A stretch of 64,000 nucleotides of DNA from Fallopia convolvulus. Its lineage: Eukaryota; Streptophyta; Magnoliopsida; Caryophyllales; Polygonaceae. The position numbers and the translations under genes were made by a program. Shown one piece after another: positions 23,443-34,870 of this stretch. The notes beneath the pieces were generated by a model. It ran no database searches, was not told the origin of the DNA, and saw only the letters and a list, made by a program, of their open reading frames with translations. The stretch spans positions 39,114,320 to 39,178,319 of the forward strand of contig OZ024724.1 in the NCBI GenBank assembly GCA_964016875.1, read 5' to 3'. The stretch's first letter is position 1. Each line of letters begins with the position of its first letter.

Positions 23443-24046
23443 TGATGGTGCGCAAAATACCCACTAAATAATAAAGGGGAAATTAGCAAATATAATAACG
23501 GGAATACACATTGCGTTATGTACACACGTCTAAAAGCAATATATAACTCTAAAACGGGTTTAATCCTAATTAATTCATGTGATTCAATATCAATTCCATG
23601 CATGTATACTCCACGTTGGCAATCCGGTCAACAAAATAGGCTGGTTATATGATGTGTTTTCTTTGGTCCATTAATAAATGGCCACGTGACATGCATCATT
23701 TGTGTGCAAACATCAAAATTACTTCCCACATTGAGCTCGATCGCAAATGGCAAGCAGCAAAATGGTATATATAGAAAGGCTATAATACAATCTAAAGGGT
23801 CGAAGATCCTCTCTGGCTCGAGAACTATCTCGTTTGCCAAAGCTCGACGTGTTTGATCTCCGAGTGAGCTCGCGCTATAAACGGTATAAGGTCTAAAGGC
23901 TTTATTCGTAAAGAGCACAAAAACAATCGGCTGAGGGGTGGAGAGGAGGAATAATCCACGTACGAAAACCGTTTGGTTGTACGAATTCCTGAGAGTTAGT
24001 ATTTTTATAATTCCGTTTATAGTGCAGATTATTTCGGGTTTCAACA
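23443..24046 (+). repeat. E4 3' LTR
   Basis: 604 bp, TGATGGTGCGC to TTTCAACA. It is preceded by the purine-rich gccaaggggttg and followed by the second TCTAT at 24047-24051. TATATATAG recurs at about 23765-23773. Confidence 0.88.
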
Positions 24047-24051
24047 TCTAT

Positions 24052-24426
24052 AGGATGGAGATCTTTGAAGGAAGTAAGGAAATTTAAACAAGGATTTAAA
24101 CATAAGAATGTTGTTAAGAGAACTTTTCTTTTCACAAAATTACTTAGAATTTTTTTTTATCTTCTGAAATAGATTAAGTAACACTTGAACTTAAAAGAAA
24201 TTTCTAACTTGTAAATTTTCTTAGAATGAATTAAACTTTGAAATTTTTCAATAAAATTGACTAAGTTATGAAATTTCAAGGACTTATTACTTATGTTTTG
24301 GAAGATAGAAAAGAAGATTTTAATAATAAAAATTTTCGGTTTGAAGATAAAGACTTTGGTTTGAAAATTTTCAGTTTCAAAAGTATTCGGTTTTAAAAAC
24401 AAAACGTTGGGCTCTGATACCATAAT
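24052..24426 (-). other. E3 leader and primer-binding site
   Basis: On the minus strand TGGTATCAGAGCC (24422-24410) is the primer-binding site for initiator methionine tRNA, four bases from the LTR. The leader then runs down to the E4 target at 24051 and resumes at 19462 toward the gag ATG. No gene. Confidence 0.75.
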
Positions 24427-25375
24427 TGTAACACCCCTATTTTGCAACAATGGGTATTAACGCCAGTGACCTCGGATTTTACCATCCAAAGTCACCCAAG
24501 GCTTTATAATGTATTAAATTTAAATAGAAATGCGGAAATCTAACGATATTACATATTAATAAGAATGCTCAAGCATTAGACTTTAATTGTTGTCATTACA
24601 TCCTTAACTTAGTTTCAAATAACAAAACATGAAAGAGTTTAAGCAGCAGAAGTAGTGAAACCTTGTTCTTGCAAGGCGTAGTGAATCCAAAATACGGAAG
24701 AAATATCTTTGAGAAGACTTGACCTTTCTTCCTTCAACTTCCTTGATTCTTCCTTCGTTAAACCTTCGATGGATGTTTACTAGAGTCTGGCATTTGTCGC
24801 GAAGGGCGAGAAATACCAGGCAAAAATGCAGAAAAGAGCGGAATTAGTCTAAGGAGACTAAGCAAGTGAGAACAGAAATTCTCAAGGGTAATCTGGGTAA
24901 GTTAACAAATCTTTAAAGAGGTATGTGAAATGTGTTTGAAATGTATAACCTTTATATGAAGCTTAAGGACGGAAATGAGTATATCTCGAAGCGAGATAAC
25001 TCTAAACCGAAAAAGAACAAACTACGAGATTGTAGAACTTCTTAGAGTAGTTTATTGGTGGGAATGTTTTAATTACACGCAAGTTTCTAGAAAACCTCTC
25101 GTGCCCTTATTGGACAGAGAGTCGGGTTGGTCTTCTAAAACCAGCCCGATTTTGATGTCCTTTAATGTGCACTAGCATTTATCTTTATTACGTTTCAAAA
25201 CTTTACATAGCATTAATGACTTTTAAGGGTTTGGAGGCTATGAAAGGGGCCGAGTCCACTTAAGGGAACAGAGTTCTAACACTTAGTTAGAACATAGCAT
25301 AAGTTTATTTAATGGATTGAACAAGGCAAAGCCTTATTATAAATTTTGAATGTCTGCATAGTGTAGACATTAGTA
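24427..25375 (-). repeat. E3 LTR, truncated copy
   Basis: Starts tgtaacacccctattttgc and follows the full LTR (49507 onward) for about 950 bp, up to agacattagtaagc. It then switches without warning to gag sequence. The remaining ~2.9 kb of this LTR is absent here. Confidence 0.8.
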
Positions 25376-25596
25376 AGCGACTTCATTGCATTGAATGTCT
25401 TGAGAGCGTTAGAAAAGCTCATCTCAACTCCTTTGCCACGAATATCGTCATCTCCCCTATCCTCTTCTTGATGCACCTTATTTGCTTGATTTTCTTGATT
25501 TTGTGTGACTTCCGGAACAACTTCTCGCACCATTTGGTGAATCATTGTTCGAAAGGCTTCCATAGTGTCTTCATCGAAAACGATTGCAAGGTTAGG
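25376..25596 (-). pseudogene. Second E3 gag fragment, left half
   Basis: Nearly identical to 19092-19304 of the E3 gag. It starts at a junction with the truncated LTR and is cut by E5 after TTAGG (25592-25596). It continues at 49119. It has no start codon context and no leader, so it is a copied fragment and not a gene. Confidence 0.8.
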
Positions 25597-27099
25597 TGAT
25601 GTTCGCATTTTTAGTATAGTTTTTAGTAGGTTTTCTTTGCTTAATAGGTTTAGTTTTGTTTAGTTTAGGTTTAGTTTTGAGTGTTTTTAGATAGTTTTGC
25701 ATATTTCTATGAAAAGAGTGGAATCTACGCTATTTTGTGAATTTTGTAGGTTTTAGCGAGGAAAAGGAGCTAAATGGAGCTGAATTTGGAGCATTACAAC
25801 GAAAGACGAAGGAGTGCAAGATTAAAGAAGTCAAAGCTCAAGATTACAAGAGGAAGTGTGGAAGAAAACAAAGCCCAGGCTCGTTAACGAGGCTGTGAGG
25901 GCTCGTTAACGAGGCCACGAAGAAGAAGATTTGAAGTATTTATTTTATAAATCACCGATCCTGAGCGGGAATTTATTTCCGTGTCGGTTGAGTATCTTTT
26001 TAGAATCTTTTGGGGTTATTAGAATGTGTATTTTAGGTCTTAATATCTTTTAGATTTTATTTCTATCTTTTAGGGTTTGTTTCTATCTTTTTCGGAAAGT
26101 TTATATCTTTTAGCCTTTTTAGTTTTTAGCTTTTTAGTATAAATACCCTTCTATCTAGCATAGAAAGGAGGAAGCTTTAGGGGGAGAATTTTGAGGAGAG
26201 ATTTTCGAAGGGCCGAGAGAGAGAAAGTCGGATCGGAGAGGACCGAGGAGGTTCGGTAGACGATAGTCACCGAGGTCGTTGGTCGTGATTGTGGTTCGGT
26301 ATTTTGATGTTTTTCGATTTCTTCTAAATCTCTGTAAGACGATATTTTCTTATTAATTTGAATTTGAGTTTTGTTTCAATGTTTCTTTTGATTGAAGTTT
26401 TTAGTTTCTTAGTTATGATTAGTGAGTAGTTTCCTTTTCTAGGGTCGGGGTTAAGCCCAGCATAGTTGAGCATGTTTGATGAGTAAGATCGAGTTGTGAA
26501 TGCCTTTTATCTTTAATTGAGAATGGTTTGTTGTGCTTATACCGAAACGAAAGTTGAGGCAATTTGAGTTTTTAACTTAATTGAAAGAGAAAGTTAGTAA
26601 CTTGAAGGTTGATATTGTTTGAATACGAAAGTTTCAAGCTTTAGATCCAAAACAAGCAATTAAGTGAATTAGGATGCGAAAGTTTGTTAATTTACTTGCT
26701 AAGTCAACGAAAGTTGATGACTCTATCTGTTTAAAGGCATGATCTTATCTTCTTATGAATCCTTATGCTTGGCTATGTTGTGGTGTACCTAGTCCTAGAT
26801 TCTTGTTTTATTTGAATTATTTCTGGTGAATTTTCGTTGCTGAGTACTTGCCTCGGTACCGAATTTTAATTAGAATTTAATTAGGTCGTTAGTTGATTCT
26901 TTTGTGTTCGGTGGTTCGTTAACGACCCTGACAACGTCGTTAACGAGGCTGCTCGTGAGTGTTTTTATTTGTCTTTGTTTGCTTTTTAGTAGATTGATAG
27001 ACGAACAATCTTGCTTCCTGTGGAACGATCCTGACTTCACTATACTCAGCGGGGTCTTGACTTACAAATTTATTTGTTGGCCGAGAAACCCTATCAACA
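25597..27099 (+). repeat. E5 5' LTR
   Basis: 1503 bp. TATAAATA at 26138-26145 is a likely promoter. It holds two pairs of TCGTTAACGA (25881/25903 and 26916/26937), one upstream of the TATA box and one near the LTR end. Its 3' partner is 17 bp longer because of a templated patch. Confidence 0.9.
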
Positions 27100-27213
27100 A
27101 ATTGGCGTCGTTGCCGGGGAAGCAACGAGTTGTTAGTTTATCTTTGGGTTCGGGAATAGCCCGACCCCGTTTTTGTTTTTAATTTTTGTTTTCTTTGTCT
27201 GTTTTCTCAGTGT

Positions 27214-28487
27214 ATGCCGGTAGGACGAAGAAGGCTTCAGTTTGATAACACAGGTTATTACTCAGAACCCGAACGTTCCCTGCACCGTCGACTCCGAGAA
27301 AACCGAGCCATGGCCACAGAAGAAGAGATGGCTCGAGAGTTGGAGATCCTCCGGACCCAGATGGAGGCACTGAAAGCCGAGAAGGACGGCGCAGACGCAG
27401 AAGCTGAGCGTCAACGAGCCGACAAGGCTCGACTACAAGAAGAGCTAGATGCCTATCCAAGGAATGCCAAACAGTACATGCATCCGGAACTGAGGGTGCC
27501 AGAATCTCCTATTGTGCTTCCAGCGATAGAGAAACCTTTTGAGATCAAGTCTCAATTTATATCCTTAATTAAACGGGCTCAGTTTGAAGGGAAACCTGCT
27601 GAGCGCCCTATGGAGCATATTAGAAATTTTCTTGATTTATGTGATACCATAGCTGCTCAAGATGTCTCGTTAGAATATGTTCTATTAAAAGCTTTTAGAT
27701 GGTCTCTTACTGGAAAGGCCCTGAACTAGTTGGAGAGCCTACCTTCTAAGTCTATCAGGACTTAGAAAGCTTTGTATGATCAATTTCTTACAAAGTTTTT
27801 CCTCCTGCTAAGACAACAGAATTGAGGAAACGCATCACCTCTTATCACCAGTTGCCTAATGAAACATTCGTTGAAACATGGGAAAGATTCAAAGAGATAC
27901 TTAGACAGTGCCCTACTCATGGACAACCTTTATATGTTTTGCAAGAAATCTTTTTTCAGGGTATCAACGCAGAGACCAAGAACCGCATCAACACGCATAC
28001 TGCGTGCGGTTTTATAGAGATGAACCCGACAGAGGCGTGGGAACTGTTGGATAAGCTGGCGAATGACGATGCTATGTATGGAACCCAACAGACTCCACAA
28101 ACTCAAAAACGTCTCTACATACCCAACCGAGATGAAGTTGACCCAGATGTGAAAAATCAATTCTTACAAGACGAGGTCAACCGTCTGAGGAAACAGGTAA
28201 GTTTTCTAAAATCCTCTCAATCATGTCAAGAATGTGGTTCTTCTGCACATAGTACTTCTGCTTGCACTAACATTGAGCAGGTTAGAGCCGCTGAGACAAT
28301 AGCTGAGATGAATTATATGCGAGGACCATACAGGAACCAACCTACCTATAATGACAGGTCGAACAACTATCAACCATGGGGCAATCAGAATAAAGTCAAA
28401 ACTACGCAGGGCCCCCACCAGATAGACGACCTGCACCATATCGACCTCCAGGCCATCAAGAGACGCCATCATGGGTTCAGGAAATAA
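27214..28487 (+). pseudogene. E5 gag (Athila type), broken
   Basis: ATG at 27214 lies about 95 bp after the primer-binding site. The N-terminal ~65 residues are charged and coiled-coil-like (EEEMARELEILRTQMEALKA). The capsid core follows (KRAQFEGKPAERPMEHIRNF, YHQLPNETFVETWERFKEIL), then one zinc knuckle CQECGSSAHSTSAC (CX2CX4HX4C). Breaks: TAG at 27727-27729 and 27763-27765, where related proteins have Trp; a frameshift near 27800; another in the C-run near 28410, after which the true frame leads into 28488. Confidence 0.85.
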
Positions 28488-30433
28488 AGGAGAGCATCAA
28501 CGGAGTGAACAACAAAGTTGATGACGTTCAAGCCAAACTGAACCGACAAGATAAAAGATGGGGAGAGTTCGATATTTGGAAGAGGAGTGTTGATTCCCAA
28601 CTAGGGGACCTAGCCGCACGGATTCCAAGACCACAAGGGCAACTCCCGGGCCGCCCCGAGGAGAACCCTAGAGGCCAAATAGCAGCGGTACACCTCAGAA
28701 GTGGGAAGACACTACCGGAGAGAATTCAAGTTGAAGAGAAGGAGGAACAGGACCTCGCCAACCAGCTCGTTAACGAGCCAGCGAGAGCACATACCGAGCC
28801 TACAAACCAGGATGACGAGGCTCCGAGGGTCCCTAACGACCCTAACCCAGGTAAGTCTACTAAACCGAGCCTCCCTCTCAATCCCAGGGTAGTTAACGAC
28901 CCCACCAGGGTCGGTAACGACCCGCCGAGGACATCAATCGACCCCAGTGTCGACCCGGTACTCCCACCTCTCGAGCCTAACATGGTTCCGAGAATGGTGA
29001 AATCTCTTCCATTTCCAACTAAGAAATCTATGGACTCTACTGAGAGTAAGTTCAAGCGTTTCGTTAAGATTCTTCAGGGCATTAATATTTCCATCCCATT
29101 CGTTGAGGCCCTAAGCGAAATGTCGGCTTACACAAAAATTTTGAAAGATATTCTTAGAAGAAAAAGGTCCATTACAGAGCTGCAGGATGAAGTCAGATCA
29201 ATAGCTCTACCGGAAAAGCTAGGAGATCCAGGAAGGTTTGCAATAACGATCGGCATAGGCAACCACAAGTTCAAGGCTTTATGCGATCTTGGTGCCAGTG
29301 CTAGTCTCGTTCCGCTCTCAATCTGGTCTAAAGCTAATATGGGACCACTAAAGCCCATCAACATGCGGCTTTATATGGCAGACGGATCTTGCATCAAACC
29401 AACAGGGCTGATAGAAGACTTTCCAGTTCAAGTGGGAAATTTCTTTGTTCCTAACAACTTCATCGTTATGACAATGCCCGAAGATCCGGTTGTGCCTATT
29501 ATTTTGGGAAGACCATTCCTTGCTATAGCAGGAGCCATAATCGATGTTAGGAGAGGACTCCTGACTTTCGAAATTGGGGATGAGGTGACGGAATTCCGAT
29601 TCAAACAATCCAAGGAGTCCGAAAAAGCTGAAGTCAAGATGCTCTACACCCACAAAGAGATCATTGAATGTGGAGACCCTATAGGAAGATCAGCATTAAG
29701 TGATGAAATTTCAGGGCATAGATGGGCAGAAATAACTACTGCAGTTTCAGTAACGAGTCCTCCAGCATCGTTACCGATTCTTCTAGCAGAAGACGCAGGC
29801 TCGTTAACGACCACTCCAGGTTCGTTAACGACCCTAGCCGAAGACAGCGAAATCTCAGCCTTTGAATGCTTTGAGGAAGTGTTGAAGATGGAACCTGAAG
29901 AGCCGATTCTAATCCCTGATGAACCGTCCCCAACACATAAACCTCTGCCAGAGTCCCTCAGGTATGAATTCCTCGGTCCTAATTCTACTCTACCTGTCAT
30001 CATTAATGCTGGATTAAAAGATGAGGAAGTAGGAAAACTCCTGAATGTGCTTAGGATGCATAGAAAAGCCATATGTTACTCCCTTGATGATATAACTAGC
30101 ATATCCCCTTCTCTTTGCATGCATAGAATTTACATGGAGGACAATCATAAACCCACCATAGAGCATCAACGTAGATTAAATCCTAATATGAAGGATGTAG
30201 TTAAAAAGGAAATTATTAAGTTACTTGATGTTGGGATCATATTTCCTATTTCGGACAGCCAATGGGTGAGTCCGGTCCTTGTAGTCCCAAAGAAAGGGGG
30301 GATGACTGTGATAGAAATGAAAAGGGAGAGCTTATTCCGACTAGAACCACCACTAGTTGGAGGATGTGCATTGATTATAGGAAGCTTAATAATGCTACTA
30401 GAAAAGATCATTTTCCGTTTCCTTTCATAGATC
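28488..30433 (+). pseudogene. E5 protease and start of reverse transcriptase
   Basis: Continues the gag-pol frame. A basic/proline-rich linker (28600-29000) carries several palindrome copies read as QLVNEP, VVNDP or GSLTT. The aspartic protease has CDLGASASLVPLSIW and ends IILGRPFL. A second linker (29720-29960) is followed by the RT fingers (QWVSPVLVVPKKGG; after a small frameshift near 30312, SWRMCIDYRKLN and FPFPFIDQ). E6 interrupts here after AGGTG. The frame resumes at 41002. Confidence 0.85.
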
Positions 30434-30438
30434 AGGTG

Positions 30439-33031
30439 TGTAACACCCCGACTTCCGTCGAGGCACTACTAGGGAATAGACCTTACAAGGTACGATTTAT
30501 TAGGTTGACAACTACACTGTAGGACCTTACAACTCGGGCACGACGAGAAAAATAATAAAACATCCAACCTTTATTTAATAAAACTTAGAAAACGTGATCA
30601 TGCATGAATCCCCGAAAATTATAAATATTCAAATACGTCACATCGTCTACTGAAAATGAACTATCTGAACCGAAAAGATAATATCCGAAACAAAATACCA
30701 ACTCCTTCTAACAAATATTAAAATCAATTTTCTAACTAATATAAATCAACTAATATAACCAATCCCACTATGACACGCGCTCTTTACCGCTCCGGCCCGC
30801 CATCTTGCCTCGGTTCCTGCACGGCTCCCTGATTCATACCTGGAACTGAAAATATCCCACGAAGGGTCAGCGTTTAATCTACCAAGCTAGAAAGAATACG
30901 GAAACTGTAGAACGCTTTAAAATCATTTATTTATAGTCAGCATACAATTCCATAACCGCAAACATAACTCTAAAGGCCAATACCTAAATTAGTTATGTCA
31001 GTCACAACAGTCACACACGCATTTGCAATCACAGTCACACAACAATGCAATTCTTCCTTTGTCCACAATCCGTCTTCCAAGGCGCTCATCACCGCGCCGA
31101 GTGCAGAGGCAGGCCCTCCCACTCCACTTCCCAATCTCCCTTCTAACTCCGGGCTAAGCCTCCACTGGAGCGCTTGCCAAAAACACACAGATAATAATTT
31201 TCATTTGAAGGGGTACGATTTTCCCATTCACACGGGTCAAAGTAGCCAACTCTTCCTCAACACCAGCTACAATGGGCCGTATCGGAAACGGTACCAACAC
31301 AGAGAAAACGTTCCAAAATAATTTCCGATAAAATATATTTAAAATCATTAACGCACACAACACACAAGGAGTTCAAAACAATTTAAAAGGTATTCGGAAC
31401 TAGTTCCCAAAACCCGTCCTACAATATCGATACGCAGTCTAACAAGGGAGAAAAGAACCGAGCAAGTCGAAAAACGACTTACCTCGAAATGAAGGAACCT
31501 TAAAGAATTCGGACTTAAGAACGCGAGCGGAAACAATTCCCTAAAACATTTATATAATAGAGGATTAGACCAAGTACGAGCCGAACCAAAAAGAACCCGA
31601 TTAAGGGAGTCCTCTTTAATTTACTTAAACTACGGAACTTATAAATTAAATATTAAATCGATAAACTAACCCGTACCAATTCACATTAGCCTACCAATTA
31701 ATTAATCCTATACCCATTAAATAAACCCAACCCACAAGATCCTTTCTCCCACTAATCCACTTGATCGGCCCAATAGCTACTAAAAATCTACAACAAGCCG
31801 GCCCAATTTGGGCGGAATTCCTCTAGCTTTCTCCACCCCGTTTTTGGGCCAAATGATGCGGCCCATCTCCCTCCTCAATCTGAATGACCAGGCCAGCCCT
31901 CAAACTAAGCGGGACTCGCTCCCTTCCTCTTGCCTTTACACGCGGGGCCCACTCCCCTCGTCTTCAACCTCGCGACCACCCGCTCCTTCGGCCGCGTCAT
32001 CTCCTCTTCACGCCGCTGCAACGAGAGCCTCTCGTCCGACCAATCCCGCCTTCGCCTCGCTCCAGCAACTCCGGCCTCGCCCTCTGCTTTCGCCCTCGTC
32101 CCGCTCCTTGCCTTCTTCGACCTCGCGAGAATGGCCCTTCGCCCGCCTTCGCCACGTCCTCTTCTTCCTGGCCTCGTCTTCCCCGCTCGACTCTGCAACA
32201 CCGCTCCACCCCTTCGTCCCTACCTCCGTTCCTAACCCTGGTCGGCGGCCTCGAGAGAACGCATAGACAGGATTGCACGGCTGCCCTGTTCGACCCCGTC
32301 GGCGTCCCGAAATCGATTCGCTCCCCTCCGACGACTCTCGACCCGAACTGTTCCCGTCCTCAATTCCGATTGACACGCACTCAATGACCCAACCCAACAC
32401 CCAAATCCGCCCACCACAACAGCAGCCAAAGGAAAACAGAGGACAAGAGAAAAAAAACTCACCGGTGGTTCAACGCCGATTTCCGATGGCGGCTAACTCC
32501 AGGCGATGTCGTTGGCTTCACCCGCTAGCGTTTTCTCCGAAAACAGGACCGGTTCCGTCCGCGAATTCGCCGACGTTCTACGGGTCGTAATCGAGGTTAA
32601 TGGTTTCGATCGACTAGGCGCAAGGCAAGGAGGTCGATTGTTTTAGTTGACCGAGGAGGAGAAAATCAAAAAGGGGTTCGGTTATAACCATTCCGCTATT
32701 GGGTTATGAGGATCTAGATAGAATCGAATTTGGATAAAAGATTTGTAAATTTGGATAAGTTAGTTTTTGGCTAAGGATAAGTATCAATTAAGATTGGATT
32801 TGGCTTTTGATTTACTTATTTATATAAAATTTACTTGTATCCCAATCAACCCTATCAAATTGGATCGTGGATCGGGAGTAATATATAAATATATCATTAC
32901 GTAGATAATCGGTTACGGATTACTAATTAGTTTATTTTACGATTTTACTTACGGATCGAGAACTCAAATGCTTGTAAGCGAAGGAACCCGTTTTCCGACT
33001 TATGCGACCTAAAATGAATACGGATATTACA
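30439..33031 (-). repeat. E6 3' LTR
   Basis: 2593 bp, TGTAATATCCG to GGGGTGTTACA on minus. TATATAAATA (minus, 32826-32817) is a TATA-like box about 205 bp from the LTR start. A CpG- and C-rich block at about 31900-32290 follows downstream of it; overlapping open frames there on both strands look like a composition effect. Confidence 0.9.
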
Positions 33032-33286
33032 TACTACCCCCCTTAAGAAAGTTTCGTCCCGAAACTTTTACACGAAAGAAAGATAACGACAGAAAGATAT
33101 TCGAGGTTTTCACAAACCTCTCCCCCTTAAAGAGGTTCGTCCCCGAACCGGAACTGATTGATAACGGTGATAATTACCAATACTAGCTATCCAAAATACA
33201 CAACACGTCAACAAAATTTAAACAGTCAAACAATAAGTCAAGCAAACAAGGATCATGAAGCAAACATCGAATCTGAAAATAACACG
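33032..33286 (-). promoter_or_regulatory. E6 hairpin, polypurine tract and 3' untranslated stretch
   Basis: On the minus strand AAAGTTTCG-gga-CGAAACTTT (33068-33048) forms a 9-bp stem followed by TTAAGGGGGGTAG before the 3' LTR. Between it and the integrase stop there is about 220 bp of AT-rich sequence without a gene. Confidence 0.7.
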
Positions 33287-34864
33287 CTAACTACTAACCT
33301 TCCCCTCAAACGCCTCTACTAAACCCGGGTAGATCTCTGGATAGCTCTCCCTCATCCGGGATTCCGTCTCCCAAGTGGCCTCCTCGACTCCCCGTCGAGA
33401 CCACTGAATCAACACCAGAGGAATCTCCTTATTCCGCAGCTTCTTCATTCGTCGATCTAAAATCTTCAGCGGTTGTTCTCGGAAAGTGTGATCTGGTTCT
33501 ACCACCAAATCCTCATAATTCAGTCTGTGACTAGGATCCGGAACATACTGTCTTAGCTGGGAGACGTGGAATACAGGGTGCACTCCTTCCAACGCAGGCG
33601 GTAACGCTAGCCTGTAAGCCACCTCGCCTACTCTCTCCAGAATCTCGAATGGACCGATATATCGGGGACTTAGCTTCCCTTTCACCCCGAATCTTCTTAC
33701 TCCGCGGGTAGGCGATACTCTCAACCAGACGTGGGCTCCGACCTCAAACTCTAACGACCTACGCCTCTTATCTGCATAGGACTTCTGGCGACTCTGAGCA
33801 GCTAACATCCTCTCTCTGATTAAGGCCACTTTCCCGATCGTCTCCTCAATCATTTGTGGCCTCTCTCCTACTACATCCGAGGGATCATCCCAACACAGCG
33901 GTGTCCTACACTTCCGACCATATAAAACTTCATAAGGAGCCATCTAAATCGACGAATGCCAACTGTTATTATAGGCAAACTCTACCAAAGCCAAGTGATC
34001 CGACCATTGACCTCCCCAGTCTAAAACGCAGGACCTCAGCATGTCCTCTAACGTCTGAATCGTCCTCTCTGTTTGACCGTCTGACTGCGGATGGTAAGCG
34101 GTCGTGAAATGTAATCTCGTCCCCAATGCCTCATGCACTTGCTGCCAATATCTGGAAGTGAAACGCCCATCTCGGTCTGACACAATCGTCTTAGGCACTC
34201 CGTGCAGCCTAACTATCTGATTAATAAACACCTCTACTAACTTGCTCACTTGCCACGTCTCTCGGATAGGCAAAAAGCGAGCAGTCTTCTTCAGTCTATC
34301 CACCACTACCCAAATGGCATCATGGCCTCTGCTGAGTCTCAAACCGGTGACAAAATCCATGGAGATGTCCTCCCATTTCCATTCTGGAATAGGAAGCGAC
34401 TGAAGCATTCCTCCAGGTCTCTGATGCTCTATCTTCACCTGCTGGCAGACCTGACATTTAGTGACGAATCTTGCTACATCCGGCTTCATGCCATCCCACC
34501 AATAAAACTGTCGCAAATCCTTGTACATCTTACTCGCCCCGGGGTGGATTGAGTAAGGTGTAGCATGAGCCTCTTGCAAAATCTTCTGCCTCAACTCTGT
34601 ATCTCGAGGCACACAAATCCGACCACGTAAACACAAAATACCATCTGCACTCTCTGCAAAGTCGGGTGCCTCTCCACGGCTCAATCTCTGCCTCAAATCC
34701 TGAATCATCAGGCAATCTTCCTGCTTCTGTCTTACTTCTTCAAGTAAAGACGGCCGACACTCTAGGGTTTTCAAACTACCCTGATAACGCTGAATCTGCA
34801 CTTCGATTCCGTACCTCATCAGCTCTCTCTGTAACTCTGGCTGAGCCGTCAGATGAGCCAACAT
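33287..34864 (-). pseudogene. E6 integrase with chromodomain-type tail
   Basis: Zinc-binding region HPGASKMYKDLRQFYWW ... CQVCQQVK, then the core with MDFVTGL (Asp), SDRDGRFTSRYW (Asp) and HPQSDGQTERTIQ (Glu), so all three catalytic residues are present. The C-terminal part ends with ILDRRMKKLRNKEIPLV and EEATWETESRMRESYP, the Tekay chromodomain-like tail thought to steer insertion to heterochromatin. A TAG at 33944-33946 splits it between HSSI and MAPYEVLYGRK; this position is Gln in many relatives. The next TAG upstream (34871-34873) separates it from RNase H. Confidence 0.88.
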
Positions 34865-34870
34865 ACTCTC

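Larger units (their letters stand above)
19468..24046 (+). mobile_element. E4: complete non-autonomous LTR element without coding genes
   Basis: Two 604-bp LTRs in direct orientation (19468-20071, 23443-24046), nearly identical by eye. Exact target duplication TCTAT at 19463-19467 and 24047-24051. The primer-binding site TGGCGCCGTCTGTGGGAA begins at 20073, of Tat type, and gccaaggggttg lies before the 3' LTR. The 3.4-kb interior has no gag or pol but a GC-rich region and a 32-unit tandem array. It behaves like a large retrotransposon derivative (LARD) and would depend on a Tat relative. It sits in the leader of E3. Confidence 0.88.

Noticed and set aside
25309..25608. Short gag gene
   Set aside because: Its start lies in E5 LTR sequence and its end in E3 LTR sequence; it is a copied gag fragment with E5 inserted.
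31808..32400. Possible genes on both strands in the E6 LTR (and 39777-40369)
   Set aside because: Identical blocks in both LTRs, mutually overlapping frames and low-complexity Arg/Pro/Ser peptides point to a GC-rich LTR segment; kept only as a finding.
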